A stretch of DNA of 64,000 nucleotides from Burkholderia diffusa (GTDB taxonomy: Bacteria > Pseudomonadota > Gammaproteobacteria > Burkholderiales > Burkholderiaceae). Shown here piece by piece: positions 9,510 to 19,522 of the stretch. A model generated the notes under the pieces. That model was given only the letters and a program-made list of their open reading frames with translations, was not told where the DNA came from and ran no database searches. Each line of letters starts with the position of its first letter. Position 1 is the first letter of the stretch. Where the stretch lies: contig NZ_CP013363.1 in assembly GCF_001718315.1 (NCBI RefSeq), forward strand, positions 930,001 to 994,000. Direction: 5' to 3'. The translations under genes and the position numbers were made by a program.

Positions 9510-10034
9510 CTACACGCGATGGAGCCAGCCGAGCCAGTGTTCGAGGAACGGGGCGCGGGTCCACAGCGACTGCGCGAGCCACAGCGTGCCGCCCCATGCG
9601 GCAGCCACGACGATCAGGTCGCAATGTCCGCTGTTCCACAGGTTCAGTGAATGGCGCCGCCAGATCCACGGCACACCGAGCGGATTCGGCCAGTCGGCGA
9701 GCAGGTGCATCACGCCGCCGCACGCGAAGCCGAACAGCGGTGCGGCCCACAGTGGATGCGGATGGTGCGTGAGCCCGTGCCATCCGAGCGCGAGCAGCGC
9801 GATCCAGCCGATGCCCCAGTGCGTGACGGTGCGGTGCGTGATCCACAAGCGGCGCTTGCGGGTCCACCACGCGACTTCGAGCCAGTCGGGCGCGGTGCCG
9901 CCCGCGACGCCGGCCGCGAACGCGGCGAGCAGGCCCGCGTGCCAGGGGCCGGTCGCGCCGGTTTGTGCGACGAGGACGGCGGCGGCGACCCCGGCCGCGA
10001 AGCCGGACGCGTGATGCGCATTGTGTGATGCCAT
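9510..10034 (-). CDS. Membrane-bound YdjM/DUF457-like putative metal-dependent hydrolase
   Basis: Polytopic inner-membrane protein of 174 residues with four or five hydrophobic segments. Features of the YdjM-like family are visible: an early His (MASHNAHHASG), a GGTAPDWLE turn after the second segment, the THRTVTHWG motif with paired histidines, and HLLADWPNPLG with the conserved Asp. These His/Asp residues are thought to bind metal, but activity is unproven in the family. E. coli YdjM is LexA-regulated; no LexA box was recognised here. It is tandem with, and 278 bp upstream of, the helicase gene. Confidence 0.7.
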   Translation of the reverse strand: MASHNAHHASGFAAGVAAAVLVAQTGATGPWHAGLLAAFAAGVAGGTAPDWLEVAWWTRKRRLWITHRTVTHWGIGWIALLALGWHGLTHHPHPLWAAPLFGFACGGVMHLLADWPNPLGVPWIWRRHSLNLWNSGHCDLIVVAAAWGGTLWLAQSLWTRAPFLEHWLGWLHRV

Positions 10035-10433
10035 AGGAAACGAGACGAAAAAGCGTGAAGCGGCCGCAGACGAGCGTGAATGATCGGGCGCGCAAGCGGG
10101 GCGCTATCTTCTCAGATCGGCCCGCGCAACGGGCGGTTCGATCACGGTTTTTTTGCATGGATGGGAGCCGCGCAAGCGGCGCGCGCCGTGATTTTCCGAT
10201 TGCGCGGTGCGCGTCGCATTCGCGGTGTGCAATTTCGACCGATTCGCCGGCTCGCTTTTTGCTCGCCGTGTCACCGGCCGCACAGGATTCGCAATGGTTC
10301 GTAGTGGGCGGCAGGTTTATCGTCCATGCGGTCTTGCTTACTACTAAAACGGTATATGGCCGACCGCCTGCCAGCGGCTATAAGCGGATCGGGGGCTCAT
10401 TCCAGCCCGCCGGAGATCCATGGGGGACATGCA
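10035..10433. other. Intergenic region upstream of ggt
   Basis: About 400 bp between the divergent YdjM-like gene and ggt. I see no gene here. An AT-richer patch around 10325-10365 (CTACTAAAACGGTATATGG) is the likeliest place for the ggt promoter, but no convincing -35/-10 pair could be fixed. GGGGG at 10422 serves as the ggt ribosome-binding site. Confidence 0.3.
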
Positions 10434-12155
<1,722 letters not shown>

Positions 12156-12313
12156 CGGAAGGGGCGGATGCGCGACCGCCGCGGCGGTCGTGCCGTTGCG
12201 TGTCGCCCGACGCTCGGCTCCGGTCGTCCGCCGCATCGCTCTCGAGGAAGCGGTCCACCGAGATCAGCGCCTGTGCGTCGGCTGGCGAGCGTGCTGCCCG
12301 GATTCCGCTTCTG

Positions 12314-12335
12314 AGGGGCGGATCGGCCCCTTTTT
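12314..12335 (+). terminator. Rho-independent terminator after ggt
   Basis: Perfect 6-bp stem AGGGGC / GCCCCT with loop GGATCG, running into five T residues. It separates ggt from the polyphosphate kinase gene that starts 70 bp later. Confidence 0.8.
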
Positions 12336-12404
12336 CATCAATTTGACGCGAGACGCTGGGATAATGGCGGAGTTTGGTTGCGTCAATTGAAGGAAGGAGG
12401 CCCC

Positions 12405-13355
12405 ATGGGCGATAACGATTCCCGCACCGAGACCGACAACGTCGCCGATACGGCATCGCTCGAATCGCGCCAGCGCCGTTTCGAGGAAGACCTCGTCGAC
12501 GCGTACGACGAAGAACTCGAAATGGAGCTCGACGACCGCCGCTTCGACAACGACGAGGATCTGCTGTTCTCGCCGGAGCGCCGCGAAGCGCGCAAGCAGT
12601 ATTTCCGTGAGCTGTTCCGGCTGCAGGGCGAGCTCGTGAAGCTGCAGGACTGGGTCGTGAACACGGGGCATCGGCTGGTCGTGATTTTCGAGGGGCGCGA
12701 CGCGGCAGGCAAGGGCGGCGCGATCAAGCGCATCACGCAGCGCCTGAACCCGCGCGTGTGCCGCGTGGCCGCGCTGCCGGCACCGAGCAACCGCGAACGC
12801 ACGCAATGGTACTTCCAGCGCTATGTCGCGCATCTGCCGGCCGGCGGCGAAATCGTGCTGTTCGATCGCAGCTGGTACAACCGCGCGGGTGTCGAGCGCG
12901 TGATGAATTTCTGCACCGACGACGAATACGAGGAATTTTTCCGCTCGGTGCCCGAGTTCGAGAAAATGCTCGTGCGAAGCGGGATCCAGATCGTCAAGTA
13001 CTGGTTCTCGATCACCGACCACGAGCAGGAACTGCGCTTCCAGAGCCGGATCGAGGATCCGCTGAAGCAGTGGAAGCTGAGCCCGATGGACCTCGAGAGC
13101 CGCCGCCGCTGGGAAGCGTATACGGTCGCGAAGGAGGAAATGATGCAGCGCACGCATATTCCCGAGGCGCCGTGGTGGGTCGTGCAGGCGGTCGACAAGA
13201 AGCGCGCGCGCCTGAACTGCATCCACCATCTGCTGACCCAGGTGCCGTACCACGAGGTGCCGCGGCCGACGATCGACTTGCCGCAGCGCGAGCATCACGA
13301 GGACTACATTCGCCGTCCGACGCCGGACAGCATGATCGTCCCTGAAATCTATTGA
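12405..13355 (+). CDS. ppk2: Polyphosphate kinase 2 family protein
   Basis: Cytoplasmic PPK2, which transfers phosphate between polyphosphate and nucleoside di- or monophosphates. It has 316 residues from ATG 12405, chosen because GGAGG lies four bases before it. After an acidic N-terminal tail (about 1-60) comes the single-domain kinase: Walker A GRDAAGKGG (97-105), the following basic stretch IKRITQRLNPRVCRVAALPAP, Walker B-like DRSWYNRAG and the lid region. One PPK2 domain and an acidic extension suggest class I (ADP to ATP or GDP to GTP), but class assignment is inferred. It stands alone. Confidence 0.9.
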   Translation: MGDNDSRTETDNVADTASLESRQRRFEEDLVDAYDEELEMELDDRRFDNDEDLLFSPERREARKQYFRELFRLQGELVKLQDWVVNTGHRLVVIFEGRDAAGKGGAIKRITQRLNPRVCRVAALPAPSNRERTQWYFQRYVAHLPAGGEIVLFDRSWYNRAGVERVMNFCTDDEYEEFFRSVPEFEKMLVRSGIQIVKYWFSITDHEQELRFQSRIEDPLKQWKLSPMDLESRRRWEAYTVAKEEMMQRTHIPEAPWWVVQAVDKKRARLNCIHHLLTQVPYHEVPRPTIDLPQREHHEDYIRRPTPDSMIVPEIY

Positions 13356-13410
13356 GCGGTTCGGAGCGGCTCGGTCGACCACGGAGGCGCACCGTGCAAC
13401 GCGGCGCGCG

Positions 13411-13698
13411 TCATTCCCGGATCAGGAACGCGGCGCGGTCGCGGCCGGCGATCCAGACAGGCGCGCGACCGCGCCCGCTCCAGGTGGCGCCCGTCGCCGG
13501 GTCGCGATATTTCGCGCCGACCGTGAACAGCTTCGCGCGATCGCTGTAACCCTGCCCGAAGACTTCTCGCGCGGTCAGCGCATAGCTCGTCACGAGCTGG
13601 CGCACCTGCACCAGTGCGGCCTGGCGTTCGCCGCGGCGCGCCGCCCGGATGCGTCGATCGAGTTGCGCGAGCTCCGCTTGCAGTTTCTGCAGTTGCAT
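13411..13698 (-). CDS. H-NS-family histone-like protein
   Basis: Small nucleoid protein of 95 residues. The N-terminal half is a basic, coiled-coil-prone oligomerisation region (QLQKLQAELAQLDRRIRAARRGER). The C-terminal 40 residues are the DNA-binding domain: KYRDPATGATWSGRGRAPVWI, the family motif in which the GRGRxP loop inserts into the minor groove of AT-rich DNA. It is convergent with ppk2, 55 bp away. Burkholderia genomes carry many such short paralogues; targets cannot be told from sequence, though the AT-rich block near 46000-46550 in this window would be a natural one. Confidence 0.88.
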   Translation of the reverse strand: MQLQKLQAELAQLDRRIRAARRGERQAALVQVRQLVTSYALTAREVFGQGYSDRAKLFTVGAKYRDPATGATWSGRGRAPVWIAGRDRAAFLIRE

Positions 13699-13906
13699 GC
13701 GTCCGATTTCCCCGTAGCTGAATTGTGATTGTTGGCGACGCGCGATGTGCCGTGTGTCTGCACGCCCGGCCAGACGTATGCAGAACGCATCGCGAAGAAC
13801 ACAGGGGAGATTAAGTTCAGACGCGCGGGTTTTCCATCGGACACATCTGAATTTTCGCGGGAATATGTATGAAACCGTGCTGGCGATACTGGGCAGGTTG
13901 CCCGTT

Positions 13907-14512
13907 TCATAGATCGGGGAAGCCCGAGCGCCCCTGCGTCAAATCGAACAACTCGGTCTTTGCCGCCGCCTCGGCCGTTTCCGGCAGCTTGATCACGAGC
14001 CTCACCGTCATCCCGTACGTACTGTCCACCAGCTCGTAACCCGCCTGCTCGATCCAGCGACGCACGCGTGCCTCGTCCGGGTAGCCGATTTCGATCGCAA
14101 ATCGCGTGTGGCGAATGCGTTCGACGCGCTCGGCATCGAGCAGCGCCGAAGCGATCGCATCCGTATAGGCGCGGACCAGGCCGCCCGCGCCGAGCTTCAC
14201 GCCGCCGTAGTAGCGGACGACCGCGCCGAGCACGCCGTCGAGATCGTGATGACGCAGCACTTCGAGAATAGGCCGGCCGGCCGTGCCCGACGGCTCGCCG
14301 TCGTCGGACATGCCGGACTGGCCGCCGGCAAGCAGTGCCCAGCACACGTGGGTGGCCGTCGGGTGCTCGTCGCGAAGGCGCTGCAACGCCTGCATTGCGG
14401 CGTCGCGGTCCTCGACGGGGATCGCGAACGCGATGAAGCGGCTCTTGCGGATTTCGAGTTCGGTCGTGCGGGAGGCGGATAAGGTGTAAGTCACGTTGAT
14501 CGTTGTCGGCAT
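13907..14512 (-). CDS. yigZ: YigZ/IMPACT-family protein
   Basis: Conserved cytoplasmic protein of 201 residues, matching the YigZ family length (about 200). The N-terminal UPF0029 domain has the hallmark KSRFIAFAIPV, DGEPSGTAGRPILEVL and the glycine-rich VVRYYGGVKLGAGGLVRAY. The C-terminal part (about 140-200) is the DUF1949 ferredoxin-like domain. The IMPACT homologue in eukaryotes modulates GCN2; the bacterial function is not settled. The start at ATG 14512 gives the usual short N-terminus before ELEIRKSRF. It is a single-gene unit. Confidence 0.88.
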   Translation of the reverse strand: MPTTINVTYTLSASRTTELEIRKSRFIAFAIPVEDRDAAMQALQRLRDEHPTATHVCWALLAGGQSGMSDDGEPSGTAGRPILEVLRHHDLDGVLGAVVRYYGGVKLGAGGLVRAYTDAIASALLDAERVERIRHTRFAIEIGYPDEARVRRWIEQAGYELVDSTYGMTVRLVIKLPETAEAAAKTELFDLTQGRSGFPDL

Positions 14513-14737
14513 GCACAGGGCATGCAATGGCTTGCCCGCATTGCGGGCGCTTTCTGTTGCGGCTGGCCGATGACCGGGACGGCCACGCGGCGGCGTGAGA
14601 CGAAGGATACCGCGAGCGGCCGCGACGGCGGTGAAACCTCTCGCGACGCGCGCCGAAATGGGAGCGGCATTCGGCATTGTGAGTTGGATCGACGGCGATT
14701 CCGAGTTCTCCGTTCAGCGCACGCCGGTGACCAGCGT

Positions 14738-14957
14738 TCATCGCATCCCGACCGCGCCCTGATACGCCGCGATCCGCTCACGCGCCGGTTCGAGGAGCAC
14801 GGTGCCATCGGCCGACAGGCATATCTGGCGCGGCGTCGGCTCCGCCAGGCGCGGTCGAGCACATCTTCGAGCCGCTCGATCATCAGGCTTACGGCGGACT
14901 GCGTCGCCCGCATACAGCTGTCGAGATCGGCAAGCGGAAGCGGAAGCGCCGCACCTC
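14738..14957 (-). pseudogene. Remnant of a LysR-type regulator N-terminus
   Basis: On the minus strand one frame reads LADLDSCMRATQSAVSLMIE, then RLEDVLD, the second half of a LysR helix-turn-helix with SAVS in the recognition helix. Within about ten codons the homology continues in another frame as LSADGTVLLEPARERIAAYQ, matching the 'LT.DG..LL..A..I' block that follows the helix-turn-helix. The reading frame is thus broken by a small indel, there is no start codon in context, and everything after residue about 75 is missing. It lies just downstream of the GH3 gene and may once have regulated it. Confidence 0.65.
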
Positions 14958-14988
14958 AAGCGCGCGGCGCTTCGGTCATTTCCGCGGC

Positions 14989-17190
14989 TCAACTTCCCTG
15001 CAGCCGGATATCGCGCGACGACGCACCCACATACACAGTCCCGCCCGGCACGACCTTCCAGCCGTTGCGCGACGTGTCCCACACGCTCTGCATCCGCGGC
15101 GACACGGTCACGCGTACATGCCGTGCCTCACCCGGATTCAGCCGGATTTTTTCCCAGCCGACCAGCCGCTTCGGCGGTTCGTCCTTGTACGGCACGCCGA
15201 GATAAACCTGCGGCGTTTCCGCGCCGGCGACGCGGCCGTCATTGCGCACGGTAAATGCAACGCTCAGCGAGCCGTCCCGTTGCCGCGACACCGACAGGCC
15301 CGAATACGCGAAGTGCGTGTACGACAGCCCGTAGCCGAATTCAAACATCGGCTTGATGTTGCGCGCGTCGTACCAGCGATAGCCCATGTTCAGCTTCTCC
15401 GCGTAGACCGGGTCGTTCTCGAACGCACCGTTTTGCCCCCACGCCGGTGAATCCTGGTCGCGCGCCGGGAACGTGACGGGCAGTTTGCCGGACGGATTGA
15501 CCGCGCCGAACAGCACGTTCGCGATGGCCTTGCCGCCGGCCTCGCCCGGATACCACGCCTCGACGATCGCCGACACGTTGTCCTTCCACGGCATCAGCAC
15601 CGGATTGCCGCTCTGGACGACGACGATCGTGTGCGGATTCGCACGTGCGACCGCTTCGACGAGTGCGTCCTGGTTCGACGGATTCGCGAGGCTCAGGCTT
15701 TGCAGATCACCGAAGTCCTCACCGGCCGGCTGCGCGACCACGACGATCGCGACGTCCGAGCGGCCCGCGAGCGCCGCGGCCTGGTCGATTTCCTGTTGCG
15801 TGTACGCGCGGAACGGCGACTGCTGGTCGCTGTTGCCCGCGAATGTGACCTGCGCTGCCGGCGCGAGCGCGCGGATCGCCGCGACGATCGGCACGTCGAC
15901 CTTGAGCCACGGATTGCGCCACCAGCTGCAACCTGTCGACGACCCGAAGGTCAGCCCGCCGCAGCCTGCGAACGAACCGGTGACAGGATCGCGCGTGTTG
16001 CCCGAGCCGCCGCCAGACAGCACGGCCGCATCGGCGTGGCCGCCAATCACGGCGATGCGCGACAACGCCGCCGCCGCCAGCGGCAGCTGGTTGCCGTCGT
16101 TCTTCAGCAGTACGATCGACTGCTCGGCGACCCCCTGTGCGAACCGGTTCGCCGCCGCGAAATCGATCGTGCCGCCGCCCTTGGCTGGATCGTCCATCAC
16201 GCCAACGCGAAGCATCACGGCCAGCTTGCGTCGCACCATGTCGTCGAGGCGCGCGGTCGACACGGAGCCGTTCGCGATTGCCTGCTTGACGGCGGCTGGC
16301 GTGAGGTAGACGGTCGGCCCAACGTCCTCTTCCTCGTCGAGCCCGGCATTGATCGCCGCAGCGGTGCTGTGCGCCGCCCCCCAGTCGGACTGCACCTGGC
16401 CCTGGAAGCCCCATTCATTCTTCAGCACGTCGTTCAGCAGATGAGTGTTCTCGCATGCATACGTACCGTTCAGGCGGTTGTAGCTGCACATCACGCTGCC
16501 TGGCTGCCCGCGTTTCGCGGCAATCTCGAACGGCAGCAGGTAGAGTTCGCGCAGTGTGCGCTCGTCGATCTGCGTGTTGCCGCCCATCCGGCCATGTTCC
16601 TGCTCGTTGCCGGCATAGTGCTTGATGGTCGCGATGACCTTCTGCCGCTGCGTGGCGAGCGTGCGCTCCGCGAGCAGGTCGCCGGCGAGCAGCGGATCCT
16701 CGCCGAGATACTCGAACAGCCGGCCGCCGCGCGGCTCGCGCGCGAGGTTGGTTCCGCCGCCGAGGCCCATGCCGAATCCTTGCGCACGCAACTGGATCGC
16801 GACCTGCTTGCCATAGTCGTACGACAGGCGGCGATCCCAGCTCGCGGCAACGGCAATCGTCGCGGGGAAGGTCGTGCTCGCGAGCGACGTGCTGCCGGAG
16901 CCGGTCGCGGAGTCGACCATGTTGAGATCGGGAATGCCGAGTCGCGGCACACCCTGGATGTAGCCGGCGCCGCCGTTCGGCACTTTAGACATTTCGTATT
17001 GCGAATGAATGAACTGCAATTTCTCGTCGAGCGTCATCTTCCGCACGAGGAGGTCGGCGCGCCGTTGTGCGGCCGACGATGCAAACGTGTCGGTGGCGTC
17101 GCCCTGCGAATTGAAATCGGCGTTGCCTGCGTAGGCGGTGGTGCAGAGGGCCGCTGCCAGCACGGCGGCCGGCCAGAGTGTGTCCCGCAT
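14989..17190 (-). CDS. Exported glycoside hydrolase family 3 beta-glucosidase
   Basis: Periplasmic or secreted beta-glucosidase of 733 residues. The start at ATG 17190 is preferred because GGAGA lies seven bases before it; an ATG at 17202 has none. Residues 1-22 are a signal peptide ending TTAYA-G. The GH3 N-terminal domain contains the KHYAGNEQE substrate-binding motif and the nucleophile Asp in VQSDWGA. The (alpha/beta)6 C-terminal domain begins near VLLKNDGNQLPL, and a fibronectin-III-like domain closes the protein (LSVAFTVRNDGRVAGAE). This is the BglX-like layout. It sits next to the polysaccharide cluster, transcribed away from its neighbours, and may trim or recycle glucosides; a role in polymer turnover is inference. 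Confidence 0.88.
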   Translation of the reverse strand: MRDTLWPAAVLAAALCTTAYAGNADFNSQGDATDTFASSAAQRRADLLVRKMTLDEKLQFIHSQYEMSKVPNGGAGYIQGVPRLGIPDLNMVDSATGSGSTSLASTTFPATIAVAASWDRRLSYDYGKQVAIQLRAQGFGMGLGGGTNLAREPRGGRLFEYLGEDPLLAGDLLAERTLATQRQKVIATIKHYAGNEQEHGRMGGNTQIDERTLRELYLLPFEIAAKRGQPGSVMCSYNRLNGTYACENTHLLNDVLKNEWGFQGQVQSDWGAAHSTAAAINAGLDEEEDVGPTVYLTPAAVKQAIANGSVSTARLDDMVRRKLAVMLRVGVMDDPAKGGGTIDFAAANRFAQGVAEQSIVLLKNDGNQLPLAAAALSRIAVIGGHADAAVLSGGGSGNTRDPVTGSFAGCGGLTFGSSTGCSWWRNPWLKVDVPIVAAIRALAPAAQVTFAGNSDQQSPFRAYTQQEIDQAAALAGRSDVAIVVVAQPAGEDFGDLQSLSLANPSNQDALVEAVARANPHTIVVVQSGNPVLMPWKDNVSAIVEAWYPGEAGGKAIANVLFGAVNPSGKLPVTFPARDQDSPAWGQNGAFENDPVYAEKLNMGYRWYDARNIKPMFEFGYGLSYTHFAYSGLSVSRQRDGSLSVAFTVRNDGRVAGAETPQVYLGVPYKDEPPKRLVGWEKIRLNPGEARHVRVTVSPRMQSVWDTSRNGWKVVPGGTVYVGASSRDIRLQGS

Positions 17191-17420
17191 GTTGCTCTCC
17201 ATGATCGTATTGCCGGTTGTTCGGATGATGTCTGGAGCTGCGCACGCCCGGTGGATTCGCACCGGACGCATTCGGCTGGCGATGCAGGGTGGTTGCGCGT
17301 CGGCATGCCAGGCCAGGCGGGGAATCGTTACGGCCGGTTGGGCCCGATCGAACAACGCGGACGGCGACGCGGACCGTCCGATGCTGCCGAATCGGATGTA
17401 GCGATTCTCTGCAGCGACCA

Positions 17421-17482
17421 ATCGTACGAATGTAGTTTGACTACAGCATCGGTGTTTCTACCGATACGTACGATCTTTTTTC
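17421..17482. repeat. Nested inverted repeats upstream of the GH3 gene
   Basis: Outer arms ATCGTACG (17421-17428) and CGTACGAT (17467-17474) enclose two further inverted repeats: TGTAGT-TTG-ACTACA (17431-17445) and ATCGGT-N6-ACCGAT (17448-17465). A run of seven T follows on the + strand. It lies about 230 bp upstream of the GH3 start and 206 bp downstream of the wzx stop. It may be a compound operator for the GH3 gene; as a + strand terminator it would have no upstream gene. Confidence 0.5.
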
Positions 17483-17688
17483 GATGCGATTGCGTGGCGC
17501 GGAAAAAAGACGGTAAGCGGTTCTGATTGTGCGTGTGCAGCAGGGTAAGAAGTACCTGTGCACGAGCGTTCGGAGGGGATGACCGCGCAGATGTGCGGGC
17601 TCGCTCGATGCGGCTCGTTGCGCGCGCATCGAACGCGATGCCATCGAATTCCGGCTGCCTCCAGGGGGATCGGAGCGCGTGAACCCGC

Positions 17689-18948
17689 CTAGCCGCGCCG
17701 CGCGACGGGACTGCCAGGCAGCGGAATCCCGGCGCGATAGACGACGGTTGCGAGCGCGGCGGCGACGGCGGCCTCGGCCGTCAGCACGGCGGCCGCAGCG
17801 CCCAGTTCGGCGAAGTACTTCGCGAGCACGGGTACGAGCACGATGTTCAGAATGCCCGATGACATCAGCACTCGCGTGAATTCGGACTTCATCCCGAGCG
17901 GCAGCATCGTCTGCACACCGAATAGATCGGTCATCCCCGCCATGAATGGAATGAAGGCCATCCACCGCAGAACCTGGACCGTCGGTTCGTATGAGGGACC
18001 GTACAGGATGCGCACGGCGAGCGGCGCGCCGAAGAAGATCGCGAGCGAGATGCCGAGCACCATCGCGACCTGCACGACGAACAGCTTGCGGAGAAAGGAG
18101 AACGCGTCGTTTCGCGCATGCCGCATCAGATAGCTGATGCGCGGATAGGTGGCGGCCTTCAGCGGCTGGAGCATGCTGAGCGCCGCGCGGATCAGCTTGT
18201 CGCCGGCGGCGAAATAGCCGGCTGCGACGTTGCCCGATACGAAGCCGAGCAGCACGGTGTTGGTCGACGCATAGAACGCGATGGACGTCGATGCGAGGAA
18301 CACCTGCCAGCCGCCTTTCAGCGATTCGGCGATGTCGGTGAAACCGACGCGAACGAAGTCGATTTCGCGCTGGGCATACAGATAGACCGCCAGCACGAGC
18401 GCGGACAGCGTCGGGACGGCGGCGTTGACGATCATCGCGCGGTCGATGTCTGCCGGGCCATGCACGAGCGCGAACATCGCCGGCAGGCTCAGGATGCGGC
18501 CGACGAACAGGATCACGCTCAGCGCGCGCAACTTCTCCATGCCCTGGAAATACCAGCCCGGCGTGAATGCCACGCCGGCCACCATCCCGAAGCCGATCAG
18601 CAGCAGGTCGCGGTCTTCGCCGAAGCGGCCGACCAGCACGATCAGGCCGATCAGCACGATGAAACAGATCATCGCGATGCCGATCTGCGCATACAGCGTC
18701 GCCCAGAAGATGCGCGAGCGTTCGGCGCGATCGTCGCGGGCGAGCGCGATGCGCGGCGTGGCGGTCAGGTCGAAGCTGTAGCTCGTGCAGTTGGTGAGGT
18801 ATGCGATGACCGCGAGCGAGAACGCGAGCTGCCCGTAGCCCTCCGGGCCCAGCGCATGCGTGAGCAACGGTGCGATCAGCAGCGGCACCGCATACATCGA
18901 AATCTGCAGCATCAGCAGCAGCAGGAAGTTCTTCTTGAGGTTTGACAT
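17689..18948 (-). CDS. wzx: Wzx-type polysaccharide flippase
   Basis: Inner-membrane oligosaccharide-lipid flippase of the MOP/RfbX family, 419 residues with about 12-14 hydrophobic segments. The N-terminus (MSNLKKNFLLLLMLQISMYAVPLLIAPLLTHALGPEGYGQLAFSLAV) is the canonical PST/Wzx start with the LGPEGYG motif after helix 1. It would move undecaprenyl-linked repeat units to the periplasm for polymerisation. It is transcribed alone, divergent from the tandem-hydrolase gene, under one arm of a duplicated bidirectional promoter (19104-19151). The start at 18948 is the first Met before the transmembrane block. It fits the Wzy-dependent pathway shown by wza, wzc and the polymerase gene nearby. Confidence 0.88.
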   Translation of the reverse strand: MSNLKKNFLLLLMLQISMYAVPLLIAPLLTHALGPEGYGQLAFSLAVIAYLTNCTSYSFDLTATPRIALARDDRAERSRIFWATLYAQIGIAMICFIVLIGLIVLVGRFGEDRDLLLIGFGMVAGVAFTPGWYFQGMEKLRALSVILFVGRILSLPAMFALVHGPADIDRAMIVNAAVPTLSALVLAVYLYAQREIDFVRVGFTDIAESLKGGWQVFLASTSIAFYASTNTVLLGFVSGNVAAGYFAAGDKLIRAALSMLQPLKAATYPRISYLMRHARNDAFSFLRKLFVVQVAMVLGISLAIFFGAPLAVRILYGPSYEPTVQVLRWMAFIPFMAGMTDLFGVQTMLPLGMKSEFTRVLMSSGILNIVLVPVLAKYFAELGAAAAVLTAEAAVAAALATVVYRAGIPLPGSPVARRG

Positions 18949-19103
18949 TCGCTTGGTCGGCGCCGTGGGTGTCGCTGGGCGGCGGCGTGCGTGCCGCCGT
19001 GCGCTCGCGCGGCCGGTCGGCGCTGACCCGGCTGCATGGGTTCGCGGCCCGTTCCGGCAGGCACCGGTCTCGTCCGGCGATGCCGGACACGGCCACATCG
19101 TAT

Positions 19104-19151
19104 GACGGTCATGATACGGGCCGAGCGTGACGACAGTGTTCGCGAGCCTAC
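19104..19151 (-). promoter_or_regulatory. Promoter of wzx with predicted CRP/FNR-type (BerA) box
   Basis: On the minus strand, TATCAT (19116-19111) is a good -10 and no -35 is present. Instead the palindromic 14-mer GTTCGCGAGCCTAC (19138-19151) is centred about 40.5 bp from the inferred start, the class II activator position. The identical 14-mer with identical spacing occurs at 32373-32386. Regulator identity is inferred from the linked CRP/FNR genes. Confidence 0.55.
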
Positions 19152-19233
19152 CTTTCGCGGATTCGGTACACATCTGCGGCACGAATCGCGACAGCAAGCG
19201 CCGCGTTGTATCGCTGCAGTGATGAATGCATTT

Positions 19234-19283
19234 GTAAGCTGGCGCACCGAAGAACGCTCGGGCCGAGTGCTCTAATCGGACGA
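19234..19283 (+). promoter_or_regulatory. Promoter of tandem-hydrolase gene with predicted CRP/FNR-type (BerA) box
   Basis: GTAAGCTGGCGCAC at 19234-19247 fits GTNNGCNNGCNNAC, and TCTAAT at 19271-19276 is the -10, placing the box centre near -42.5. The stretch 19226-19282 aligns without gaps to 32468-32524 at 41 of 57 positions. There is no -35 consensus, as expected for an activator-dependent promoter. Confidence 0.55.
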
Positions 19284-19522
19284 CTGTTTTGGTTCGCGGC
19301 GGAAAGGTCTGGTGACGACCCCGACCGGCACCCGTCCTCGGCAGCGGGCCAGGACGACGCATGTCGAAGGGCGAACGAGTCGCGCAGGGGCGCGGCGGAT
19401 GTCTGTTGTCCGAAGGATGTGCGCCGTAGCGCAGTCACACGATCGTGGAATGGCCGATTCCGGTGGAGCTGCCGGAACGCGTGTCCGCATCCGATAACAA
19501 ATACCGATCCGAGGAGTACCGA

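Noticed and set aside
7786..10014. 742-codon + strand frame crossing two genes
   Set aside because: Antisense to both lhr and the YdjM-like gene and spans their gap; no family pattern or ribosome-binding site.
10326..10433. Longer N-terminus for gamma-glutamyltranspeptidase
   Set aside because: It would put 36 residues before the signal peptide; ATG 10434 has a GGGGG site at proper distance.
15631..17526. 631-codon + strand frame
   Set aside because: Antisense of the GH3 gene, which has a signal peptide and catalytic motifs.
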